Source: Selaginella moellendorffii
Taxonomy: Eukaryota > Streptophyta > Lycopodiopsida > Selaginellales > Selaginellaceae
Reading direction: 5' to 3'
Assembly (NCBI RefSeq): GCF_000143415.4
Contig: NW_003314266.1
Span: forward strand, 1,411,412 to 1,475,411
DNA: 64,000 nt
Made by a program: the position numbers and the translations under genes. Below are positions 33,065 to 42,636 of the stretch, piece after piece. Position 1 is the stretch's first letter. Every line of letters begins with the position of its first letter. The notes under the pieces were generated by a model. That model had not been told where the DNA came from, did no database searches, and saw only the letters and a program-made list of their open reading frames with translations.

Positions 33065-34390
33065 GTAGACTAATTATGTTAAATTAGTCCTCATTGCAAA
33101 AAGGGTAAAGTGTGTCTACCAAAAAACTACCTCTATATGATTATAGCGGCTATTTGGAGCTTGAGTTAGACTTGAACAGATCTAAGGATGATGTCGTCAA
33201 CAAGGAGAGATGAAAAGCAGCCAATCAATCCTCCCAAAATTTCAATTCAACGAGCTAGAATCCCAAACGATGGGGCATCCGGAATCATTGCAGCTTAAGA
33301 ATACTGCAACCACTGCACTGCTTCCAATAAAATGAGCTGGAAGCCCAGATATACCACAAGGAATGAAAATAATTCAAGACTTCTTCATAAATGAAGTTAC
33401 TGAGTCAAGGTTCACTTGAACAGACAATGTTCAAAAGAAATGTTCTGATAGCTATCCTTGATGTTGTAGAAGATGTGGGGAGTCTGTGTTTTGATAGGAA
33501 TTTTAATCCTATGGTTCAGACAAAGTCAAGCCATTGTTTCATGCCAAACAAGCATGCCTTTGCATTTCATATAGATATCTTTGTGTTACAAATCACCAGA
33601 AACTGGTTGATATTGCCATCTGTTTGAGAAAATTAAGTCCAGAAACTGTTGACTCATGCAAGTCGGAGGAGAGTGTGGTAGTGTGAATGCCAACAGCTGC
33701 AACTGCTACAGTGAAAACTGCGGGAGACAGGCTGAGTCATTGTTGTCATTACGCTGGTCAATATCTGCATGGACAACTCGAGCCATAGAATTCTTCTCTG
33801 TGTCACTGTTATTGCACCAACTGAAATGCAATTGTGGCATTGAGCTGCTGGCATTGCAAAACAAGCTGAGTCATTTTTGTCATTACGCTGGTCAATATCA
33901 CCATCATGCATGGACGACTCGAGCCATAGAATTCTTCTTTGTGTCAATGACACTCAATGCAGAATTTTATGTTCTAAACTTGATAGAAATGCACTGTTAT
34001 TGCACCAACTGAAATGAGGAAACCCATCTCTCAAGTGAGACAAGTGCTATATATTGTTGATGTAATTTTTTTTTAATAACTTATCATTTAATATTTTTCA
34101 GAAGGTTTTAAAGTTTTTTTAATTTGATTTAGCCATTAATTCGGCTCACAATAGAGACTTGAATCCATGTCCTAAATTCCACAGCACATTCCAGATTGGC
34201 CTCATGGCAACACTAGACCACCAGAATTTGCTGATTGTTTATACTTGCACTTATTAAAAGCTTTCCTTAACCCTAAACTAACTTTGAATCATATAATACT
34301 TTAAAAAATATATAAATATATACATTTTATTTTATAAAAATCTTCATAATGTTTTTAGTACCTACTATTAAAAACTCGCGCCTGAATCTG
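33065..34390. other. Intergenic, with a local tandem duplication
   Basis: No gene is supported. Two copies of a segment beginning gctgagtcatt and containing the tract ttacgctggtcaatatc lie at about 33729-33827 and 33869-34015. Each is followed by gttattgcaccaactgaaatg-like sequence. The right copy carries extra bases. 34060-34370 is AT-rich. Confidence 0.6.
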
Positions 34391-34396
34391 GATTGA

Positions 34397-36005
34397 TTAA
34401 ATCCCAGGCTTTAGGGCTAGAGCATGGGCGGGCAAGCGCGGCACCGGCAGGAGCTGGAGAGGCGCTGCTCTGGCGACAGTCATCCCGAAGTGCTCCTGCA
34501 TGTCTACCTTGCCGGTGCCATTATCGGCTCCGGGTATGATCCAGTTGAATGCGTGCAACAAGCTTCCAACGGCCAGCATGACATTGGTATGACCCAGCTG
34601 CATCCCCGGGCACATTCTGCGTCCTGCACCAAATGGTATCAGCTCAAAGTCCTGCCCTCGGGCATCGATGCCGACTTTCTCCTCCAGGAACCTCTCCGGC
34701 TTGAATCGGTGCGCCTCCTTCCACAGCGTCTCATCTCTTCCAATTGCATATGCATTTATGAAGACTCGCGTTCTTGCAGGAACACCCCATTTGGCGCTGA
34801 TCATGCAGGCTTGGGCAGAGTTCTCGCGGGGATAAATTGGGACTGGCGGGTGTAGCCTAAGTGTTTCGTTGATAACTGCTTGGAGGTACGTGAGACTTCG
34901 GATATCCGACTCTTGCATGGTACGTTCTTGGCCTATCACTTCATCCAATTCGGCTTGTACCTTGGCCAGCGCAGCAGGATGATTCAGTAGCTCTGAAATT
35001 GCCCACTCCGATGTGATTGAGGCAGTGTCAGTGCTTGCCGCGAGCATGTCCTGCATCAAACAAAGCAAACAATCTTAATGCTTGGGCTTTTCAGGCGGGA
35101 GTAGCTTTCATTACCACTGTCATTGCTTTGATATGGGCGTCGTTCGCGTCGCTGTCCATTAGCATGACATCGATAAAGTTCTCATGCTGCATGCTTGGTT
35201 GCGATTTTCCCAATTTTTCTCGATGCCGATCAATTTCGCTCTCCAGGATCTTGTCAACACGCTTGTGCACAGAGGCCAGCTTGTACACTTGCTTGTCGAC
35301 CCACGTGAGCCACGGAAAGAAAGTTGCAATATGCATTCCAGTGCCTTCTCGAACGAATTCCATGAGACCCTCCTTAATGCTACGCGCTTGCTCCTCTTCA
35401 TCTCTGCTGCTTGCGCTGCTGGAGTGGCTCTTGCCTGTGACCATCTTGAGCATTACGTTGAAGGCGAAGTCGGAGAGTTTGTTGGTCAAGTTCACAACAG
35501 CACCATCGTCAGCACATTTCCACAGGTCTGCAAGCAAAAGACCCATTTCCAATTTTCGATTTGGTTCAGCAGATTCAACTCTTTTTGTTGACAGCAGTTG
35601 TACTGTGCAGAGCTTCCTGGCTTGTCTCCAGTGCTCACCATACTGTGCAAAGATTATACCTCGTCCACCATAGCTAGCATATTTGGCCTCCAGATGCTCG
35701 GGCTTCATTGCAAACTCAGGATCGAGAGTCTTGAGAACAATTTTGGCAGCATCTGGTGAAGAGACAACAAGGGTGTTCAAGCTGCCAAGCTTAAGAAACA
35801 TGAACTCTCCATACTTTTTGGACAGCTCTAGCATGGAGTGATGGGGAAGATCTCCTATCAAGTGAAGATGGCCAATGACAGGAAGAGCCGGCGGAGATGG
35901 GGGAAGACTGAATTGCTGCTTACTTCTTGAAAAACGATTTAGGATGAAGCAGAAGAGGGAAACAATGAAGGCGACCAAAGGCAATTCAAGCAGCAAGGAA
36001 TCCAT
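34397..36005 (-). CDS. Cytochrome P450 monooxygenase, 514 aa, two exons
   Basis: Exon 1 is 36005-35115 (297 codons), a 64-bp intron follows, and exon 2 is 35050-34397. There is an N-terminal membrane anchor (LPLVAFIVSLFCFILNRF), followed by the proline hinge LPPSPPALPVIGHLH. The I-helix reads AASTDT at 301-306, in place of the commoner A/GGxDT/S. ExxR is ETLRLHPP (359-362), the PERF-type motif is FKPERFLEE, and the heme loop is FGAGRRMCPG (437-446) with ligand Cys444. One phase-0 intron at this position is typical of plant A-type P450s of the CYP71 clan. The protein would be ER-anchored and NADPH-P450-reductase dependent. Substrate and CYP family number cannot be given from sequence alone. 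All catalytic motifs are present, so it is probably functional. Confidence 0.93.
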
Positions 36006-36009
36006 TGAG

Positions 36010-37290
36010 CACGGTCGGACCTGCCTTGCTTATACTGCTGTTGTTGGTGCAGGAAAAAAGCATATTTAAACAAACAAGAGAGGGAAGATCGGACTCACAG
36101 CATCTACTGTAGTACTGTAGTTGTTGGCTCACTCTTGACTTTGTGAAGCCCAAACACGCTCCAACCGTTGTCAGATGTTATAGTCAAGGCAAAGTCAAGC
36201 GTAGCTGAAAACCAGAAATTTATTATTTCATGTTTCTATTTCTTTGTTTATTTTTGTTTATATTAATCTGCATGGCATAATTGAAGGTTCTGATATGAAT
36301 TATTAAAGTAATTTATAATAAAGGACAACTTGGTAAAAATGAAAACAACCAAGAACTAAAAACAACCTCAAGGACAACTAAAGATAATTGAGGTCAACTA
36401 AATACAACGGAATGCAAATGAACCCAGATGGTAATTTGTAAATTGGCTCAGAGAAATCAAATTTTAAAATATTCACAAAGCAAATGTTTCATGGCATACA
36501 TTGCTTGGGTGGGGGCAGGGAAGGTGATTTGATTGCACAACCAACGATGATGGGCAGGCTAAGACTTACAATGCTTGTGACAATGAGAGAGGGTGCGTGG
36601 GCAGTAGTAGGGCAACAGTCGGCTACAATTCACACTGCCAAGGGATTGGGTATGGGTGAGAATGTTTAATTGCATACATGCATAAAACTTGCTTGGCGCG
36701 AATGAAATGGGTAGACAGGGAGGAAAGAAGAGGCAAACAGTCCCAGACATTGAAGAGCAGATCTCTATGTGAATGTAATGGGAATTCAAGGAGCCTCAAC
36801 TGTTGAAGCAGCCAAGCAAACATACATAATTAGTTTCCTTTATTTCTCAAAGGTTAAGCTCTGACAAAAAAATGAGAACACATGAACATATAGAGTAACA
36901 TGAAAGTGCAAAGCACTACAGTTCAGTCTGTTGTCCCAGTCACAAGCCAAGGACCTCCAGGCTGAAAGAATTAAGTGCATCATCCGACAAGCAACAGAAG
37001 CCCCAAGCTACTTAGCATACTTTCGAACACCGAATAGAACACTCATTTGTGGCCTACTGTCAATGCAGGTAGTACTAAGGACAGGAGAACCATTTTTTCT
37101 GTTGAAACTATTTCAAGTCTCTAATACAAGCATTGATAACTATATAGTCTTTTGAATAGCAGTGAACTTGTAAAGCTCTACTACCTTGCTAAGAAATAAA
37201 TAATGGTATTCGACATCAGGCCTGTGAAGGCTTTTTGCTCCAAAGTCCATACCAACATCTTCACCAACAAAGGAAAAACAATGTTTTGGC
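36010..37290. other. Intergenic, nothing recognised
   Basis: About 1.3 kb without a supported gene. Short frames here (for example 36931-37155) have no recognisable domain. The promoter of the P450 gene must lie at its left end, but no clear TATA box was identified. Confidence 0.5.
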
Positions 37291-37299
37291 CTCATGGCA

Positions 37300-38850
37300 T
37301 CCAGTAGCATTTTCTCTTCTTTGCTGCATTTCCAGCAGACTGGGCAATTAGGTAGTGAGACTGGTCAAAAGATAAAGTATAGATCTATTCAGGTGTTAGA
37401 AAGGGAAGGGGCTAGTTGCCAACACAGAAGAGGCCCTGAATGTTCTGGAAGCACGCACTTATCACCGAAGAAGAAAATTATTTTTATCCAGTTGAATGGT
37501 GGATGGAGAGTAAGGTTTACAGGATTCATGATGTGTTGTTGGCTCTTGCTTTGCACGTCTTGGAACAGAAGGCCCCAAGTGCTATTTCAAGGATGCAAGG
37601 GACGCCTTCAAGGGTAACTATAGCAAGATTTCACTATTCATGTGTGACATTTCTGAGGATATTCTACCTCGAGAACTTCTGTCAGAGACCTTTGGCTCAC
37701 AAACCATGAGGAACTTCTGTCCCTCAACCTTAGGTCGGGTTCCTAGAATCTCAAGCATAGAGATTTCTAGAGGGACATACCTAAGAAGAGCAGGGTCAGA
37801 GTTTGCAGCACCATTTGCCTACTTCTGGATCAAAATCCTGGTCTCACTGTAATGCCAAGCCTCTCTCTTTCAAAAGTTTGAAGGTTTTGTGCCTGAAAAA
37901 GTATAGGTGGAAAGCCTGCCACATAGCATTGGACAGCTCAAGAATGTAGAGACTCTGAATTTGTCTTGAACTAAATCAGCATCCAGGTTCACTTGGAAAG
38001 TTGTGGGATGTTTCATGCTTCGACAAAGTTGGAGGTGTTGATTATTCATACAAATCTGGTCGCAAGCATGTCTCATTTAAAAGAGTTTGGAATAAGGGGT
38101 GACGTGTCCAACAGCCGAATGTTTGATATTATGGGGTTTGAAACTTCCATTATCAAACTGAGATTGGAGCAGATTTCCGAGGTTTGAGAATTTTGAGAGT
38201 TGGAGGCTCTGAGGAAAGTGAATTTAGGGTCATCTCCAGCATGGAGAATTTGGAAAAACTGAGTATAGGTGGGAATCGCATTGAGTATCTTTTCTTTTTT
38301 AACATGGGAAATATTTCTTATGCTCACAAGCCTCTCCCTTAGTCTTTGCAAGAAATTCATATCTCTATGTTATTACGACAGAGTGACAGCCCTTTATTCA
38401 AATGCCCATCACTGCGACGTGTCCAAGTCGAACACTTCGGCGTGCTTGCCTACATTGCATTTGGAGGGAGGTTCCCACGACTTGAAATAATATCACTTGA
38501 GAGTTTCGGATGTCTCTCTAGATCTTTGTGCCATCCTGTCAGGTCACTGGAAAAAGAGTCTCAGTATTTCTTCCGCGTCGGAAAGAGTCGTCGATTGAGA
38601 TATTTTGTTCTCCGGAAGCAAACATTAGGAAACAAAATCTACCATAACCATCGACTTACAGTGCTCCATTATCCAGTGAAGTCTGGTACGTCGCTGGCAT
38701 GCGGAGCTAGGAAATAGGGTGAAACTCTTGGCGATGAGGAGATGAAACGCGTTGAGAAGATGAAAGAGAATACGCAGTCACTACAAAGTCTGGCTAGCAA
38801 GTACTCCGATTCAAAACCTTCAAGCCGTGGTTGCGATGGTTGCAGTAAGT
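37300..38850 (+). pseudogene. NB-LRR-type resistance gene relic
   Basis: The text runs plus-strand in several frames. EALNVLEA and VEWWMESKVYRIHDVLLALALHV resemble the end of an NB-ARC domain (the MHD-like IHDVL region). CDISEDILPREL and then VESLPHSIGQLKNVETLNL are leucine-rich-repeat text. More LRR-like text follows (MENLEKLSIGGNRIEYL, PSLQEIHISM, CPSLRRVQVEHFGVLAYIAF, FPRLEIISLESFGC). At least four frameshifts or stops interrupt it, and no P-loop was found upstream. Intact members are intracellular immune receptors; this copy cannot encode one. Confidence 0.65.
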
Positions 38851-39370
38851 TGCATGCATTATTTTTTATTCTTTTGTGACAACATGGTTTTGATATATAG
38901 TCACTTTCTTCTCTTTGCAAAAGAGTTCCTCAATAAAAACATAGAATCAAATCGCTCGAACAAATAAAGCAAGTAATTGGTTCGACTGTAGTCACTCGAG
39001 CACCAGTAAGCTTGTCGGCTTCTTTTTCCTCTCACTTGCAAAATGAGGAGCAGAAAGTTTCTCCCGAGGGCGCATCCAGAGAGAAGTTGTAAAATGCGGT
39101 TGAATAATTAACGAGGCACTCAGTGTTCAGTGCCAAGCTGAAAACTAAACGCTTGAAGAGGTAGAGAAGTATTTGGGAGGGATGTTTTCGACTCTAGGAG
39201 TAACGATTTTGTGTAACTTTTTGAGATCTTTGTAGTACTATTTAGTGAAAAGTGGTCAAGGTAAAATCATGAGCGTGAGCTCGTTTTAGTTCTTTCTCGT
39301 GTGATCTTAGTTTGATATTTAGAGTCTTGAATACAAAGATTTCCATTCCTCTAGCATATTTCAAGGCAAT
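38851..39370. other. Intergenic, nothing recognised
   Basis: No gene, repeat or RNA feature is supported in this 0.5-kb gap between the NB-LRR relic and the truncated IFRD copy. Confidence 0.4.
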
Positions 39371-39375
39371 CGTCG

Positions 39376-40112
39376 TTAAACTTTCGACTGGCCTCGAGCG
39401 CACACGTTCATGAGTCGGGTCTTCATTTTACTCACTATGCAGTTCTGATGCTTTTGCTGTTTTGTCGTCCCCGCGTTGCTTGGAGCAAAGTTGAACAGGA
39501 GATCGTTTTCCTGCAAGTGCCTCTGAAAGCCTTCAGGAGCCTTCAGAAGGCATTGAGCTGCACGGTTTGGCTCCACCTACTGATCTTGAGCGAGTCACCG
39601 TGCTTGAGCTTGAGACAAGCACGCACCACCTTCGATCTCGCGTCGGCACCATGTCCCTGAAGCTGCTTCTCTGCTCGGATCTTTCTTTCTCTGTCTGGCC
39701 CTTCCGGCTGGAAGAGGTAGCTAGCGCTTTCATCTAATCCACCACTTGCAGCTCCATCGCCATCGTCTTCGTTTCATTTTCGCCAAGAGCTTGCTCCAAG
39801 AGGTGGATGTAGCTTTGCAGAGAAGTTTAACGGGCAGCCTTGCGAACACCTAGATCTGCATCATCGAGCAACGAGGACAAAGCTCCCAAGACACTCGAGA
39901 GCCGGAGGGCCATGACTCTCTTCGAGCTCAGCGTAGAAAGCAGCAAACTCCAAGCTGTGATGCTCGTACCACGAGTTTGAGCACTGATGACAATCTGCCA
40001 CAGAACCCTTTATCGTGCTTGCCTCCACAAAACGGACCGAATGAGCCCTTGCGTCGCTGGCACTCAAAAAAAGAAAGAAAAGACTTCGAATGAAATCGCG
40101 GCTCCTCTAAGC
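39376..40112 (-). pseudogene. Truncated tandem copy of the IFRD-family gene
   Basis: It is about 85-90 percent similar by eye to the 3' half of the gene at 40154-41427. It keeps the end of the HEAT-like N-terminal domain and the C-terminal domain (GFQRHLQENDLL, FNFAPSN). The region upstream of about 40000 is missing or replaced. An in-frame TAG interrupts LQVVD*MKALA at about 39735. Bases are lost elsewhere, for example in the segment matching the first part of the C-terminal domain. At the position where the neighbouring gene carries a frameshift, this copy keeps frame. Confidence 0.8.
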
Positions 40113-40153
40113 TTGTCAATAGTAGCAGAAAGTTTCAAGTTTAAAACATCTTA

Positions 40154-41427
40154 TTAATTATGAATGCAATAGAAAATTTTAAGATTATCATCGCTAAAGT
40201 TACTGGCATCAAGGGCACATCTTCCTTGGTTCATGAGTTGAGTCTTCATTTTACTCACTATGCAGTTATGGTGCTTTCGCTGTTTAGTTGTCCCCTTGTA
40301 AACCACAGCATCACTTGGAACAAAGTTGAACACTTCGTGTAGGAGATTGTTTTCTTGCAAGTGCCTCTGAAAGCCTTCGCCCAGGAGCCTCCGGAAGGCA
40401 TTGAGCTGCACGGTTTGGCTCCACGTACTGATCTTGAGCGAGTCACCATGCTTGAGCTTGAGACAAGTTTCGTGACATGCACCACCTTCGAGAATCGCCA
40501 CCATGTCCCTGAAGCTGCTTCTCTGCTCAGATCTTTCTTTCTTCGTCTGGCCCTTCCGGCTGGAAGAGGCAGCCAGCGCTTTCATCTGATCCACCACTTG
40601 CAGCTCCACCGCCATCGTCTTCGTTTTTCACCTTTGCCAAGAGCTTGCTGCAAGAGGTGGATGCCGCCAACTTCGCAGAGAAGAGCGATGGCTTCCCCGG
40701 CAGCCTTGCGAACACCTAGATCTGGATCCTCGAGCAACGAGGACAAAGCCCCCAGGACACTCGAGAGCTGGAGGGACATGACTCTCTTGGAGCTCAATGT
40801 AGAAAGCAGCAAACTCCAAGCCATGATGGCGGCCGCCTTGACCGGAGGTGTGGGTTTGCTCGTACCAAGAGTTTGATCTGCGTGAGCACTGCCTTTGTGG
40901 ATGACAATCTGCCACAGAACCTCCATCGCGCTTTCAGTGGACACCTCCACGCCACCAACGAAAGTTAACATCCCGAGAGCCTCAATCGCTGAAACCCTCG
41001 CGGCAGAATCGCGTCCGAGCTTGGAAATCTTGGAGAGATGAGGGAAGCTATCCTCGAATACGTGCTCGGCCACTTTCCCTGCTCCCGCGGTGATGGAAAC
41101 CACGGCCAGAGCACGCCCCGCAAGAACAGCCTCTGTCGAAGAACTCTGCTTGATTGACAATAGGATTTGATGAGTCAGTGTTTCATACTTCTCTTCCACG
41201 AAGTGGGTCATCACCTTCCCCATGAAACCGTCGATCAAGCCCTTCAAGCCGGCCTCTCGGGTGCTCGATCGCTTCTCGTACAAAGAATCCAAGCTTGCCT
41301 CCAAGTCGAAAAGTATGGATGAAGACTCGTCGTCCATATGCTCCGTGTCAAACTCGTGGTGTTTGAGTTTATTCTCGGCATGCCTCTTGGACAATCTCTT
41401 TGACGATCGTACCTTAACGCACTCCAT
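40154..41427 (-). CDS. Interferon-related developmental regulator (IFRD) family gene with a frameshift
   Basis: The N-terminal frame (41427 down to about 40630) reads MECVKVRSSKRLSKRH, then FDLEASLDSLYEKRSSTREA. HEAT-like helices follow, up to EAIALLCEVGGIHLLQQALG, which is the IFRD domain. The C-terminal frame (about 40615 to 40154) reads QMKALAASSSRKGQTKKERS and FRDMVAILEGGACHETCLKL. It continues with STWSQTVQLNAFRRLLGEGF and HEVFNFVPS, the IFRD C-terminal domain. The two are in different frames. The break lies in a run of five A (minus strand) near 40632, and no usable intron fits. The duplicated copy at 39376-40112 has a shorter A-run and continuous frame there. Either the gene is mutated or the assembly has an indel error. 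IFRD proteins are nuclear co-regulators; the plant role is not established. The protein would be about 420 residues if in frame. Confidence 0.75.
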
Positions 41428-41589
41428 CGCCTTTTTGTTGACTGGAAGAATGAGAAAGCTCTAGTTCTTTATGAAGTTTTAAAGGAGATTTAATTTATGT
41501 CCTAAAAATGTAGTTAGTTTTAAATAATCAGATAAGTAAACTTTGGTTGCTTGGCTTTGTGTTAGCGGGAGAAGAAGAGACGAAGTCTC

Positions 41590-41745
41590 ATTGTTTTTTT
41601 TTCTCTCCTTTTTTGTTTCATTCCGAGAGTGTTGCTGTGCAGGATATGAAAGACACTGCTCAGGAAAAGATGGAGCAGGCCAAGGACCCTTCGGACGCGT
41701 CCCAGAGGACGAAGGACAAAGCTAGAGAAACCAAGGATCTCACAT
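41590..41745 (+). pseudogene. LEA-like gene fragment, forward copy
   Basis: After an intron-like pyrimidine tract ending in TGTGCAG, the text reads DMKDTAQEKMEQAKDPSDAS and then QRTKDKARETKDLTFG. This resembles the amphipathic 11-residue repeats of group 3/4 LEA (late embryogenesis abundant) desiccation proteins. The fragment is one short exon with no start or downstream exon found. A diverged inverted copy lies at about 46765-46895, including the same intron tail, so both are DNA-level duplicates rather than processed copies. Confidence 0.6.
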
Positions 41746-41839
41746 TCGGGGTTTCTAGGTCCTGTATGAGCTGGGGGCGTGGATGCCAAGCGCCTCGCTT
41801 GAGCACAGGTCCAGAAGCTTGCCGAGGGAGATCCGGCTA

Positions 41840-42401
41840 AAATATTGCTGGATTCGTTTCTCGCATCTTTTGATCCATTCTGTTAGATACGAAATCCAAG
41901 TCTACCGAGGCGATTCGTGGAGGAAGGTAATGACGTCTTCTGCAACAGGCTTCCTTGGTTCTAATGGTTTTCTTCTTCTTTGCCTTGCCAGCGTGAAGCA
42001 CCTCAGATTTTACGATGACGATGGATCAGTCGGACAGCTGCGGCGGACGCTCAATCGTCTCCAGCTCAACCCGTTTCTTCGGGTAGCTCTGGCACCACTC
42101 AAGGCCGGCGCTTCCTCGTTGTTAACTGCTGCGAGAACAAAGCCATCTTCTTGGCTCTCATCACAATGCGTGCTCGTGACGTTCCCAAACAAATCTTGGA
42201 AAAAAAAGCGCCTCTGAGGTATGTTTGTTTTTTTTTTTTTTTTCTAGTGTTGCCTTGGGTGATGGCAGTGTGGAGTTTCTTCCACGCTTCACTTCTGGAG
42301 ATGGCACCTTGGCGGCCTTTGGTGGCCCAGACGGAACAATTCGAGCTCTGCCTCTTGGAAATTGGCAGGTTTTTGCAATCCAGCTATAGTTCGTATGTAG
42401 T
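41840..42401 (+). pseudogene. 5' part of a WD-like gene relic, interrupted by the Ty1/copia element
   Basis: Plus-strand text in changing frames includes KILLDSFLASFD, RRFLVNCCENKAIFLALITM, VPKQILEKKAPLR and, on a following exon-like segment, DGSVEFLPRFTSGDGTLAAF and GGPDGTIRALPLGNWQ. The last block looks like WD-repeat blades. Splice-like AG boundaries occur before VALGDG-like text. The protein family was not identified. The sequence stops at 42401, where the retrotransposon begins, and related text resumes after 45411. Confidence 0.45.
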
Positions 42402-42528
42402 TATTGAGGGAATATTCGTGATTCCCTCTTAGGTCAAGTTGACCCGTCGTGTCTGTTTCAATAGTCAATAAGAGAGACGCCCGGCAGGCCCCGGGCGTAG
42501 CGCCAGCAGCGGCTGGCATTCCCGAATA
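42402..42528 (+). repeat. 5' LTR of the Ty1/copia element
   Basis: 127 bp, starting TATTGAGGGAATATTCG and ending GGCATTCCCGAATA. The two ends form a short imperfect inverted repeat. It appears identical to the LTR at 45280-45406. Confidence 0.93.
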
Positions 42529-42540
42529 TGGTATCGGAGC
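42529..42540 (+). promoter_or_regulatory. Primer-binding site of the Ty1/copia element
   Basis: TGGTATCGGAGC directly abuts the LTR and matches the initiator-Met tRNA site TGGTATCAGAGC at 11 of 12 positions. Confidence 0.85.
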
Positions 42541-42636
42541 CCTGAGGGCTTCAGATCCTGGGACGATGGCGTTGCCTCTGTCAGCGTCTCAGGGCCGCTC
42601 TCTTCTCTTCAGACAGAATCCATCGATGCAGTTCAA

